From the NCBI GenBank assembly GCA_023489135.1, contig JAMDCE010000603.1, forward strand, positions 1 through 12,044: 12,044 nt of DNA, given 5' to 3'. The translations under genes were made by a program, and so were the position numbers. Origin of the DNA: Chloroflexota bacterium. Its GTDB lineage: Bacteria; Chloroflexota; Chloroflexia; JAMDCE01. The notes below the pieces were generated by a model, which had not been told where the DNA came from, searched no databases, and worked only from the letters and a program-made list of their open reading frames with translations. Shown here piece after piece: positions 1 to 8,433 of the stretch (position 1 is its first letter; every line of letters begins with the position of its first letter).

Positions 1-1898
1 CCATTTTCGTCACAGGCGTACTCTTGGCGCTCCTTGGGATTGGTGTGGGGGCGGGTAGCGTCTCATACAAAGGTGCGATGCTTGGTGGCCGTATCGCATC
101 GGCCCTCCAATACCCCAACTCCCTTGCCGCTTACCTGACTGCATCGGTTCTCTTGGGGCACGTCTTAGGTGCGGCCGAGGAACGGGTATGGTTGAGGTTG
201 CCCTTCATCTTGGGCTCTGCGCTATCATTACTGGTACTCGTTTTTACGTACTCCCGAGGCGCATGGCTCCTGTACCCTGTGGGCGTGCTGGGTCTTGTCA
301 TTTTCTCGCCTCACCCCTTCCGCAGCCGAGTGGTGCTAAGTGCCATGTTGACCGCCGTTGCAGTTGGAGCAAGTGCGGCCTTGTTTTCAGCAGGCTTGTT
401 CCGATCAGCTTCTGGCATTGTCTGGACCGCCACCGTCATCACGATTGGTATGGCATTGGCTGGCGGGATAGGCCAGGCCGCGGTACTAGGTCTGGGCCGG
501 CGTTACCGGATTGGGATCACCGTGGCGTTGATTGTCGCAGGCCTTGCAGCTGCACCCCTGTTGACAAGCAAACTTCCGTCCGACATAATGCGCCGCATGA
601 CCACCATCAGTTTAGATCAGCGCAGTGCAATCGAGCGGATACAGTTTACCCGCGACGCCCTGAGGATTGCGTTGGACCATCCACTAACGGGCACTGGTGG
701 AGGGGGGTTCGCCGCCACCTATCAGGCTTACCAGAGCTTTGGATACACCAGTACGCAGGTCCATAATAATTTTGCCCAGACGCTGGTCGAGACAGGGGTT
801 CTTGGGTTAGCTGCCTTTCTTGCCATTTGGGTTACTGCCCTCCTTTCTTACGCCAAGCATTTCACAAGCGCTGGTTCTAACACTCGACTGCAGGTCAGCG
901 GCGCTTTGATTGCTGCGGTGGCATTGGGATTCCATAGCTTATTTGACTTTGATCTCTCGCTTTCAGCCGTGAGCCTCGTCTTGTGGGGTTTATGGGCGGT
1001 CGTTGCAGGCATCGAACCAAGACCAATCACCCGCCCGGCTCGCCTAAACAGAGGTCGCATCATAACATCACCCAGTAGAGCAGTCGTATTCATTCTCGCC
1101 GGTGCTACCGTTGGCGTGTTTGCGACGAGGCTTTTGGCTGGAGTACGGATTGGGGAGGCGGCCGCACGCCAACTCCAGCAAGGCAATTTGGCAGCTGCGC
1201 AAGCTGGTTTTGAACGAGCTGCGACTTATGACCCCTTTACTGCAAGTTTTCAAGCCGATCTTGGGCAGACGCAAGAACTGATGGCGGGCGCCGAAAACCA
1301 TCAAGCGCTTATGCAGTCTGCTCGCATACACTTTGAAAACGCTATGCGACTTGAGAGCACAAATCCCAACTTTGAAGCCGCATATGGTGCATTTGCTCTA
1401 CGCAATGGCATGATTGATGAAGGGCTTCGTGCCTTTGAGCGTGCCGTAACCTTGCAGCCCTCCTTGGCCAGTCGGTACGAAAACCTTGCCCAGGCCTACG
1501 TGCTGGTAGGCCGTCTCTACCTGGAGCAAGGCCAAAAGGCCCAGGCAGAGCAAGTGCTGCAGCGGGTTTCTTCGGTAGCACAATCACTGGCTCAGAGACA
1601 CTTGAAGACGCCAGCTTTTGCGGTCCCCTCAGAGATAACCCCTGCCACTACACCTTTGCTTGCACTCTTCCAGGGTGAAGCGCTAGCATTATTGGGGGAT
1701 ACGAGTTTGGCCCAAGAGTCATTGGTTACCGCCAGCCAAAGCCCCAACACCGCGGCCGAAGCGAAACTTTGGTTGGGGATGCTTGCCGAGAAACGGGGTA
1801 ATGCCGCAAGCGGCAAAACACTCCTGGAACAAGCGTACGCGGCCAACGGCAGACTCCGTGATGAGCACGCGAAGCTTATCCCACTGCTTAGGAGGTAA
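1..1898 (+). CDS. O-antigen ligase/polymerase family membrane protein with C-terminal TPR repeats (5' partial)
   Basis: A membrane enzyme of the WaaL/Wzy/PglL (Wzy_C) superfamily, which joins or transfers undecaprenyl-linked glycans at the outer face of the cytoplasmic membrane. The frame is open to the window's left edge (codons from base 3), so the true start and first membrane segments are missing; the first internal start-like codon is TTG at 24. Counting from that TTG there are 624 residues. Hydrophobic segments fill about residues 1-370. A family-type TYSRGAW motif sits at 75-81, and the large periplasmic loop ends with HNNFAQTLVETG at 247-258, the usual H-N signature before a membrane helix. 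From about 375 onward the protein is soluble and TPR-like (for example AAQAGFERAATYDP and LRAFERAVTLQPS), a common C-terminal extension in this family. It is followed by the chain-length gene, which fits a role in polymer assembly. Ligase and polymerase cannot be told apart from sequence alone. Confidence 0.85.
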   Translation, partial: IFVTGVLLALLGIGVGAGSVSYKGAMLGGRIASALQYPNSLAAYLTASVLLGHVLGAAEERVWLRLPFILGSALSLLVLVFTYSRGAWLLYPVGVLGLVIFSPHPFRSRVVLSAMLTAVAVGASAALFSAGLFRSASGIVWTATVITIGMALAGGIGQAAVLGLGRRYRIGITVALIVAGLAAAPLLTSKLPSDIMRRMTTISLDQRSAIERIQFTRDALRIALDHPLTGTGGGGFAATYQAYQSFGYTSTQVHNNFAQTLVETGVLGLAAFLAIWVTALLSYAKHFTSAGSNTRLQVSGALIAAVALGFHSLFDFDLSLSAVSLVLWGLWAVVAGIEPRPITRPARLNRGRIITSPSRAVVFILAGATVGVFATRLLAGVRIGEAAARQLQQGNLAAAQAGFERAATYDPFTASFQADLGQTQELMAGAENHQALMQSARIHFENAMRLESTNPNFEAAYGAFALRNGMIDEGLRAFERAVTLQPSLASRYENLAQAYVLVGRLYLEQGQKAQAEQVLQRVSSVAQSLAQRHLKTPAFAVPSEITPATTPLLALFQGEALALLGDTSLAQESLVTASQSPNTAAEAKLWLGMLAEKRGNAASGKTLLEQAYAANGRLRDEHAKLIPLLRR

Positions 1899-1976
1899 GT
1901 TGGACATTGCCGTGGTCGGTCCATCAAGCGACAAAGGTAACCGGGCGACTAACAGGTTAACTAGGGGGTCAGTGAG

Positions 1977-3113
1977 TTGGACTTGCACGAAGTCCTTTTC
2001 GTTTTGCGCCGTTGGTGGTGGTTATTCGTTCTTATCCCCGCAATTGCTCTAGGTGTCATGTTGGCGCGCAGCTTTGTGAGGACGGTGCCAGCCGCGACTT
2101 ATGCCGTCTATGGTTCATTACTTGTTACGCAAGATGCATCAACGGTATCAGGTAGCTCACAGCAGATTAACGGGGCGCTTCAGGTTGTGGAGTTGATTCA
2201 ATCGGAGCGTGTTCTAGACGAAGTAAGAAATAAGCTGAACATTAACGTAGATGCGCTTATCTTCCGGAAGCGCTTTTACTTTAGCGTTCCGCCCAACAGC
2301 GGCGTCATTCATATTACTTACCTTTCGCTCCAACTGGATGAAGCGCAGGCGACCCTCAATGAATTCATGGAGACAGCCGTCTCTGAGGCTGCGCCGTTGG
2401 CAACCGGGTTGCGCGTCCGGGTGCTTGACGAGGCAAGTAAGCCACAGGTGGAAGCCCCGGAACCGGCGGGGCCTGACCCGGCTCGCGTTCTAATGTTGTC
2501 GATTCTGGCCGCCGCCGCATTGGCAGGGGTGGCAGAGTTGGTGCTGCCACGTGTTCGGTCACACAGGGATGTGTCCCGGTTTCTCCAATTGAGAGGTGTG
2601 TCCGTTGCAGCAGGTCGGCCTGAAGCTGCTTCTCTTGTGTCCTTGGTTGGGATGCTAGTGGGGGCCCGCCAAGGTCAGCTTCCCGTGAGCCTAGGAATCG
2701 TGAGCGCCGATGGTAAAGCTGTGGCAGAGGATGTGGCTGTGGCATTGGCCGGAGCCTTTGCTGCAGCAACGTTTCGAGTTCTACTGGCATCCAGTAATGA
2801 GGCCACTGTGGTTCAAGATGAATTCATTGAACATGTGCCAGAGAATGAAATGGCTGCGCTCGGCCTTAGGGATTTGCAGGAGCACCTCTCTTCATGGAAA
2901 ACAACGCATGACGTCATAGTCTTCGCGCCCCCAATCTGGGGCGGTTCAGTTGTTGGCCCACTAATGGCTTCAGCCACGGACGAAGTGGTGGCAGTGGTGC
3001 AAAGCGGTTCCAGCGTCGGGAAGGTACGAGCCTCCTGCAATGCCTTGCGCTTCGCGGGCGCAAACCTAACCGCAGTTGTAATCTTGAATGTTCCGAAGCT
3101 CCTGTTAAAGTGA
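1977..3113 (+). CDS. Wzz-type chain-length determinant fused to a degenerate BY-kinase-like domain
   Basis: A polysaccharide co-polymerase-like membrane protein of 378 residues that probably controls chain length or export. The N-terminus (MDLHEVLFVLRRWWW) is typical of Wzz proteins. TM1 spans about 14-32, followed by an extracytoplasmic region at 35-160, a proline-rich stretch (PEPAGPDP, 161-168) and TM2 at about 169-190. The cytoplasmic part (about 235-378) aligns by eye with bacterial tyrosine-kinase (CpsD/EpsB/Wzc C-terminal) folds, but the catalytic motifs are broken. The Walker A region reads SADGKAVAE (243-251) with no Ser/Thr after the Lys. The Walker A' site reads VLLASSNEA where VLLIDAD is expected, and the Walker B-like site reads VIVFAPP instead of VIIDTPP. 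There is no C-terminal tyrosine cluster. The start is TTG at 1977, preceded by AGGGGG at about 1963-1968. I infer a pseudokinase with a structural or regulatory role. Confidence 0.8.
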   Translation: MDLHEVLFVLRRWWWLFVLIPAIALGVMLARSFVRTVPAATYAVYGSLLVTQDASTVSGSSQQINGALQVVELIQSERVLDEVRNKLNINVDALIFRKRFYFSVPPNSGVIHITYLSLQLDEAQATLNEFMETAVSEAAPLATGLRVRVLDEASKPQVEAPEPAGPDPARVLMLSILAAAALAGVAELVLPRVRSHRDVSRFLQLRGVSVAAGRPEAASLVSLVGMLVGARQGQLPVSLGIVSADGKAVAEDVAVALAGAFAAATFRVLLASSNEATVVQDEFIEHVPENEMAALGLRDLQEHLSSWKTTHDVIVFAPPIWGGSVVGPLMASATDEVVAVVQSGSSVGKVRASCNALRFAGANLTAVVILNVPKLLLK

Positions 3114-3134
3114 CGTAGGGCTTCCCCTGGGGGT

Positions 3135-5057
3135 GTGGCTGTGCGGAATCTTCTCAAGCCTGTTTATCTCATGCTTGGCGATCTCATAGTGCTCAATCTG
3201 GGCGCGCTGCTAGCTCTTGCGCTGCGATTTGATGGGGCCATTCCCCTGGATTATCTCAGAGTGTTTGGACTAGTGGCGTTGCCTTATACAGCTCTGAGCC
3301 TGCTGATTTTTCATCTTTTCGGGATGTACTCCAGCTTGTGGAAATACTCCAGTTTCCGCGAGGTCAGCAGGTTGGTGCTTTCAGTATTGGTGTCCACAGG
3401 CGCCTTGGCACTGTTGGTTTACTTGCCTCCACTCATGGTTCAACGACCGCATCTGTTTCCCCGCAGTGTGTTGATCACCACGATTCTGACCAACGCCTCC
3501 CTGGTAGCGGGGCTTAGGTATGGAAAAGTTCTGCTCCTCTCTTCGGTGGAATCTGCTGTACCGAGGCAAGTCCACATTCGGCGTGCTCTCATCTACGGTG
3601 CGGGCGAAGCGGGAGCGATAGTCGTCCGAGAGTTGGCAAGACACAGTGAGCTCGGCGTCGAAGTAGTTGGTTTCCTGGACGATGAACCTGCAAAGCACGG
3701 ACGGGTTGTCGCGAATATACCGGTGTTGGGTGGACGGGATCAACTAGCACAGATCTTGAAAGAAAGGGCTATCGGTGAAGTCGTTATTGCCATGCCCTCC
3801 GCGCCTCGGCAGACCCTGCGCGAGCTGCACACAACGCTTGTTTCTACAGGGGTACAGGTCAAGATCGTTCCGGGAATCTATGAAGTTTTGAGCGGGCGGA
3901 TCTCCTTTAGCCAAATCCGAGAAGTGCAGATCGAAGATCTCTTAGGGCGAGAGTCCATAGACATTGACATGACGTCCATGGGCTCATACCTCCGAGGTCG
4001 GCGCGTGTTGATCACCGGTGCAGGTGGTTCCATTGGCAGCGAGCTCTGTCGCCAGGTTGCCCTCTTTGAGCCAGCAATGCTCATTCTGTTAGACCACGAA
4101 GAAAATGGTATCTTCGAGGGCGCCCTGGAGTTGGATGTACTCGGGTTACGATGCCCAAAGCACCTGTCAGTGGCGGATGTTTGCGACGAAGAGAAGGTGC
4201 ACCGCGTCTTCGAACGTTGGCGGCCAGATGTGGTCTTCCATGCGGCTGCGCACAAGCATGTTCCGCTTATGGAGGAACATCCGGAAGAAGCCATTAAGAC
4301 CAACGTGTTCGGAACCCGCATTGTCGCCAGGGAGGCGGTTGCATTTGGCGCTAGCAGGTTTATCCTTGTCTCCACCGACAAAGCCGTAAACCCGACGTCG
4401 GTCATGGGGAGCTCCAAGCGGGTCGCCGAAATGGTCGTCCAGAGCATGAATCAGCATGGCATCACACATTTTGCGGCGGTCCGCTTCGGGAATGTCCTCG
4501 GCAGTCGAGGAAGCGTAATCCCGATCTTCAAGCGTCAAATTAGCCGAGGGGGACCTGTCACCGTTACCCATCCGGACGTGACCCGTTTCTTCATGACAAT
4601 TCCAGAGGCGGTGCGGCTGATTATTCAGGCAGGCGGCCTTGCCAAAGGCGGCGAAACTTTCATCCTTGATATGGGCGAACCCGTTCGAATCCTCGATTTG
4701 GCTGAGAACCTCATTCGGCTATCCGGCTTGGAACCGGGGGTTGATATCAAGATTGAGTTCACCGGCTTGCGCCCGGGAGAGAAGCTATATGAAGAGTTAA
4801 TGTACGACGAGGAGAAGTACACCCGAACCGCACACCCCCGCATCCTGGTGTCGAATGCCGTGGTCGATCGGATATCGATCGCGGATGATAAATTAGATGC
4901 CCTTCTAGGTCACGCCACATCAGGGGATGGAGAGGCTATCCGCCGGGTCCTTCTAGAAGTGGTACCAAGCTACAAGTGGGGCACCCAAGCCCATGACGAG
5001 GTCGCAGCTTCCAGGCAGGGTAGCCTGAACACTGAGAATCCTGTGACTCAGTCGTAA
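3135..5057 (+). CDS. Membrane-bound nucleotide-sugar 4,6-dehydratase (FlaA1/CapD/WbpM/PglF type)
   Basis: A long-form SDR enzyme of 640 residues, the usual size for PglF/WbpM proteins, which convert UDP-GlcNAc to a UDP-4-keto-6-deoxy sugar at the cytoplasmic side of the membrane. Four hydrophobic segments occupy about residues 10-125. A first Rossmann-like domain starts at GAGEAGA (155-161). The catalytic SDR domain begins at VLITGAGGSIGSE (291-303), with HAAAHKHVPLME at 369-380, STDKAVNP at 413-420, and M424/K428 in the active-site spacing where this subfamily uses Met in place of the usual Tyr. The RPGEKLYEEL motif is near the C-terminus. The start is GTG at 3135; a second in-frame GTG at 3141 is possible. 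It may supply a bacillosamine, QuiNAc or FucNAc-type precursor, or feed a legionaminic-acid route, but no matching aminotransferase or acetyltransferase lies in the window, so the final sugar is unknown. Confidence 0.9.
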   Translation: MAVRNLLKPVYLMLGDLIVLNLGALLALALRFDGAIPLDYLRVFGLVALPYTALSLLIFHLFGMYSSLWKYSSFREVSRLVLSVLVSTGALALLVYLPPLMVQRPHLFPRSVLITTILTNASLVAGLRYGKVLLLSSVESAVPRQVHIRRALIYGAGEAGAIVVRELARHSELGVEVVGFLDDEPAKHGRVVANIPVLGGRDQLAQILKERAIGEVVIAMPSAPRQTLRELHTTLVSTGVQVKIVPGIYEVLSGRISFSQIREVQIEDLLGRESIDIDMTSMGSYLRGRRVLITGAGGSIGSELCRQVALFEPAMLILLDHEENGIFEGALELDVLGLRCPKHLSVADVCDEEKVHRVFERWRPDVVFHAAAHKHVPLMEEHPEEAIKTNVFGTRIVAREAVAFGASRFILVSTDKAVNPTSVMGSSKRVAEMVVQSMNQHGITHFAAVRFGNVLGSRGSVIPIFKRQISRGGPVTVTHPDVTRFFMTIPEAVRLIIQAGGLAKGGETFILDMGEPVRILDLAENLIRLSGLEPGVDIKIEFTGLRPGEKLYEELMYDEEKYTRTAHPRILVSNAVVDRISIADDKLDALLGHATSGDGEAIRRVLLEVVPSYKWGTQAHDEVAASRQGSLNTENPVTQS

Positions 5058-5076
5058 GCGAAGGCGAGGGTTACGC

Positions 5077-6127
5077 ATGCAAGAGGTGCGCGTTGGCTCG
5101 CGAATGCTGGGTCACGGACAGCCGGTGTTCATCATCGCCGAAGCTGGCGTGAATCACAACGGCAGCCTGGAAACCGCTAAACGGCTAATTGATGCTGCGG
5201 TGGAAGGGGGAGCCGATGCCGTCAAGTTTCAATCGTTTTCGGCTAAGAGCCTGGCGTCAGTGTATGCCCCCAAGGCCGAGTACCAGAAGGATACAACAGG
5301 CGCAGTTGAAAACCAACTCGACATGCTTCGACGTCTGGAGCTCTCGCCTGCCAACCACTGGACGCTGGCCCGGTATGCAGCGCAGCACGGCAATTACCTT
5401 TCTGTCCACGCCCTTCGATACAGCAAGTGCTGACCTTCTGGTGGAACTCGGTGTTCCCGCCCTGAAGGTTGGCTCAGGGGACTTAACGAACTTGCCGCTG
5501 CTTCGCCATGTTGCTGGTAAGGGGCTGCCACTGTTGATCTCTACAGGGATGGCGACCCTAGGAGAGGTTGAAGAAGCCCTTGGGGTCGTAGCCGAAGCTG
5601 GGAACGAACAGGTAGTGCTGTACCATTGCGTCTCCAGCTACCCTGCGCCCGTTGAGCAGACAAACCTTAGGTCGCTCATTACCATGGCCCGGGCCTTTCG
5701 GGTGCCGGTAGGCTACTCGGACCATACACCCGGCATTGCGGTACCCTTGGCGGCCGTCGCCCTTGGTGCTGTTTCCATTGAAAAGCACTTCACCCTTGAC
5801 CGACGAATGGGTGGCCCAGACCACCAATCGTCCCTGGAGCCCGGTGAGCTCTCAGAATTGGTTCGTTCTATACGCCAGGTGGAGGTCGCCTTGGGAGATG
5901 GGCGGAAGCGCCCGGCGCCAGCCGAGAAAGATGTCGCCCTGGTCGCCAGGCGCAGCATCGTAGCTGCCGTAGAGGTAGCCCCCGGGGCGGTACTTGCTGG
6001 GGATTTGATCGCCGTTCAACGCCCCGGTACAGGAATTCCTCCCAAGTACTTGGATCTGCTCCAGGGCCGCAGGACTCGCAGGGGGCTCCGCGCCGGGGAA
6101 CCCATAACCTGGGACGACCTCGTGTAG
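5077..6127 (+). pseudogene. neuB: N-acetylneuraminate (nonulosonate) synthase NeuB, split by a one-base frameshift
   Basis: NeuB condenses ManNAc, or a 2,4-diacetamido analogue, with phosphoenolpyruvate to give a nonulosonic acid in the cytoplasm. The ATG start at 5077 follows a GAGGG site. The first frame carries AEAGVNHNGS (residues 21-30) and KFQ (50-52), then ends at TGA 5431-5433. The remainder is in the next frame from FLSTPFD at 5399 to TAG at 6125-6127. It includes SGDLTNLPLLRH, EKHFTLDR, GGPDHQSSLEP and a C-terminal SAF (antifreeze-like) domain over about the last 65 residues. Removing one A of the AA at 5392-5393 restores the reading HGITFLSTPFD and a 349-residue protein, normal for the family. 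Both halves are otherwise intact with no further stops, so the break is either recent or a sequence error. The gene sits directly before neuC, which supports the assignment. Sialic and legionaminic acid synthases cannot be separated with confidence by eye. Confidence 0.9.
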
Positions 6128-6137
6128 GAGGCTGTTC

Positions 6138-7286
6138 ATGACTAAGGTCTGTGTCGTCACAGGGACTCGGGCTGAGTACGGACTTCTCAAACCGATAATG
6201 CGGGCCATCCAGAGCACGTCTGGCCTGGAGCTTCAGCTGCTTGTAACCGGGATGCATCTTGCTCCAGAGTATGGCAACAGCATAGAGGAAATCCGAAGGG
6301 ACGGCTTCGTCATCTCCTCCGAGGTCAGCATGCTCATTGCTGGCAGTACTCCAGGAGCTCAGGCCAAAGGCATTGGGCTGGGCATCATCGGGATTGCTCA
6401 AGCAATCGAAACGTTACGGCCGGACGTCATGGTTGTGCTGGGAGACCGGGGTGAGCCACTGGCGGCGGCAATCGCGGGCATCCATCTCAACGTCCCGGTG
6501 GTGCACCTTCACGGCGGCGAGAGCAGCTACGGCAGTGTAGATGAACCCGTTCGCCATGCGATTACCAGGCTGGCTCATATCCATTTGGTTGCCAATGAGA
6601 GAGCGGCCGAGAGGGTGCGGGCGATGGGAGAGGAAGAATGGCGTATCCACGTAGTCGGTGCACCAGGCTTGGACAGTATTGTGAATGCACGTAGACAGGA
6701 GTGGCGCGACCTGCAGGATCGTTTAGGCCGAGAGCTGCGTCGTCCCTTCGTTGTAGTGGTGCAGCATCCAGAGACGGTTGGCATCCACGACACTCAGGCA
6801 CAGATGCATCAGATTTTGACCGCAGTTGACGACACCGAACTTGATGTTGTAGTGATCTATCCCAATGCGGATGCCGGTTCTTTCGGGATCATCTCCGCCA
6901 TTCAGGAATTTGAGAACAAGCCGGGCTTTCATTGCTTTCGGAACCTGGCACATGAAGATTACCTAGGGTTGCTGCAGCATGCTAAGGCACTCTTAGGAAA
7001 CTCCAGCAGCGGCATCATCGAAGCGCCTTCCGTCGGTCTCCCTGTTGTCAATATCGGTCTGCGACAGGCAGGTCGGGAACGAGCCGAAAACGTCATTGAT
7101 GCCGACTACGACGTGACGGAAATTCGGCAAGCGCTGGCCAAGGCTCTTACGGACCAGGAGTTTCGAGCGCAGGCTCGGCGGGCAAGGAACCCGTATGGTG
7201 ACGGGCGGACGGGACCTCGCGTTGCCGAACTCCTCTCGACAGTGCCCCTGGATGCTCGTTTATTGCTAAAAAGGCTAACCGTGTAG
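6138..7286 (+). CDS. neuC: UDP-GlcNAc 2-epimerase, hydrolysing (NeuC/LegG type)
   Basis: A cytoplasmic enzyme of 382 residues that epimerises and hydrolyses UDP-GlcNAc to ManNAc plus UDP, or in the LegG variant acts on the UDP-2,4-diacetamido sugar. It feeds the adjacent NeuB. Visible family motifs, in order, are TGTRAEYGLL (8-17), GDRGEPLAAA (102-111), HGGE (125-128), DEPVRHAITRLAHIH (135-149), QHPET (209-213), GNSSSGIIEAP (287-297) and the NIG-R-GRER block (305-315). The length is typical. AGGAGG at 6126-6131 overlaps the neuB stop codon and lies six bases before the ATG, so translation is probably coupled to neuB. The start is well supported. With no aminotransferase or acetyltransferase gene here, the simple Neu5Ac route is the more economical reading, but the substrate remains an inference. 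Confidence 0.93.
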   Translation: MTKVCVVTGTRAEYGLLKPIMRAIQSTSGLELQLLVTGMHLAPEYGNSIEEIRRDGFVISSEVSMLIAGSTPGAQAKGIGLGIIGIAQAIETLRPDVMVVLGDRGEPLAAAIAGIHLNVPVVHLHGGESSYGSVDEPVRHAITRLAHIHLVANERAAERVRAMGEEEWRIHVVGAPGLDSIVNARRQEWRDLQDRLGRELRRPFVVVVQHPETVGIHDTQAQMHQILTAVDDTELDVVVIYPNADAGSFGIISAIQEFENKPGFHCFRNLAHEDYLGLLQHAKALLGNSSSGIIEAPSVGLPVVNIGLRQAGRERAENVIDADYDVTEIRQALAKALTDQEFRAQARRARNPYGDGRTGPRVAELLSTVPLDARLLLKRLTV

Positions 7287-7296
7287 GAATTCGGGG

Positions 7297-8433
7297 GTGC
7301 ACAAGACGGAACGTTGGAACGGAGTACTGGTATTCCTGGCAGCTTCACTGAGCGCCGCATTCATTGGCGGTTTCCCCAAGGTCGGCTGGGGAGTAGTTTT
7401 GGCAATCGTCCTTGTTTTGATCTTCGCCTATGGTAGCCGGTTCGTGGGGGCGTCTGTCATGCTACCGCTTTCCATCTACCTCGTCCTGCTCATGGGGGGC
7501 GCATTTCGCTTTGACCTCTATGACCAGGCACGTGTTCTCAGGGGGGCCTCAGTGCTGAATTTGATACGGACCCTCCATCCCCATGCCCCCAGGTTCCTGG
7601 TGGCCTATCCGGCCATTTTGGTCGCAAACTGGTCCGGGCTTGATATCGACCGGGTTTACGGCTTCTATGCCGGTCTCAGCATGCTGGCGTTGTGGTTTGT
7701 ATTGCGACAGATAGCGCTAGTGTTAGGTAGGCCAGAGTCCGAGTCGCGGCTCTATTACGCAGCCGCCATTATACTGTCCTTAGTCATGCACGGGCGACTC
7801 ATTCACGCGTTCCTGGGTATGGCCATGGTTCTCTTGGCGCAGACCCGGCAGGCCGTTTTTGGGCGCCTCAAGATAGGGGACGGTTTCTTGTTACTCGCAG
7901 GGCTGTTCTTGGCATCTGTAAGCACGGGCACTCTGGTCGTAGCCACACTACAAATCATAGCCGTGCAACTATGGTTCCCGGGCACGTCTGGCTGGTCGAA
8001 GCGACTGGCCTGGGTTGCTCTACTGCCCGCGGCGGTTGTGCTGCCCTATGCGGCCGAAATGATCAGGAAGCTGGTTACGTTTTACGGCGGGGGCTCGCAA
8101 TTCATCTTTGGGGTGCTTAACCATGGGGCGGGGAGGCTATTGCTTAAACCGCCAATCACGCCAGTTGCAGCGGTGGGACTGGTTGCCGGTGCCCTAGTGG
8201 CCCGTGATGTTTGGTTCTTTGTCACCCGTGAGGCACGCTCACTTACACCTGCCCTCATCTCCATCGCACTGTCCATCGCGGGCGGTGTCTTTGGATACTC
8301 GACAGGGCTTATGCTTATGCCTGGGGCCCTGGTAATCGGCTCCATGAGCTACTCCTGGCTCTCCAGCGGAACACGCAGTCTGCCTCTGCGAACGGGTGGT
8401 GATCTCTGCAATGTCGGCAGAAGCTATACCTAG
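7297..8433 (+). CDS. Polytopic membrane protein, candidate Wzy/EpsG-like polysaccharide polymerase
   Basis: A very hydrophobic protein of 378 residues with roughly ten to twelve predicted membrane segments, at about 10-25, 31-46, 52-70, 100-112, 121-143, 153-183, 195-225, 238-254, 286-302 and 316-352. I do not recognise a firm family signature. A polar loop with FRFDLYDQARVLRG (70-83) and a HGRLIH motif (165-170) recall EpsG/Wzy-like polymerases, which are poorly conserved. The start is GTG at 7297, ten bases after the neuC stop, with a weak upstream site. The 3' end overlaps neuA by 23 bases, so it is co-translated inside the sialic-acid block. That position makes polymerisation or export of a nonulosonate-containing chain the best guess. 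A flippase is less likely because the length and topology are short of the 12-14 helices of MOP-type flippases. Confidence 0.6.
   Translation: MHKTERWNGVLVFLAASLSAAFIGGFPKVGWGVVLAIVLVLIFAYGSRFVGASVMLPLSIYLVLLMGGAFRFDLYDQARVLRGASVLNLIRTLHPHAPRFLVAYPAILVANWSGLDIDRVYGFYAGLSMLALWFVLRQIALVLGRPESESRLYYAAAIILSLVMHGRLIHAFLGMAMVLLAQTRQAVFGRLKIGDGFLLLAGLFLASVSTGTLVVATLQIIAVQLWFPGTSGWSKRLAWVALLPAAVVLPYAAEMIRKLVTFYGGGSQFIFGVLNHGAGRLLLKPPITPVAAVGLVAGALVARDVWFFVTREARSLTPALISIALSIAGGVFGYSTGLMLMPGALVIGSMSYSWLSSGTRSLPLRTGGDLCNVGRSYT
8394..8404 (+). promoter_or_regulatory. Ribosome binding site that fixes the neuA start
   Basis: GGGTGGTGATC matches the anti-16S consensus AGGAGGTGATC at 9 of 11 positions and ends six bases before ATG 8411. 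It lies inside the 3' end of the upstream membrane-protein gene. This favours ATG 8411 over the in-frame GTG codons at 8396 and 8399, which sit inside the site itself. Confidence 0.7.

Noticed and set aside
188..766. 192-codon + strand open frame inside the ligase gene
   Set aside because: It is an out-of-frame shadow of a recognisable membrane protein; its translation has no coherent motif.
1938..1959. Weak inverted repeat TAACC...GGTTA in the spacer before the chain-length gene, as a terminator or operator
   Set aside because: The stem is only five base pairs with a long loop and no T-run follows; it is not distinguishable from chance.
5392..5433. Programmed +1 frameshift in neuB
   Set aside because: There is no prfB-like shift codon plus stop at the break and no stimulatory element. 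The needed shift lies over AATTACC, well before the stop, and the family has no known recoding.
5868..6401. 177-codon antisense open frame across neuB/neuC
   Set aside because: It lies opposite two well-supported genes, its translation shows no family motif, and long antisense frames are expected in G+C-rich coding DNA. The same holds for the other minus-strand frames, such as 3878-4447.
8396..8410. GTG 8396 or 8399 as the neuA start
   Set aside because: Both codons lie inside the strong binding site that serves ATG 8411, and the extra residues are not part of the family.
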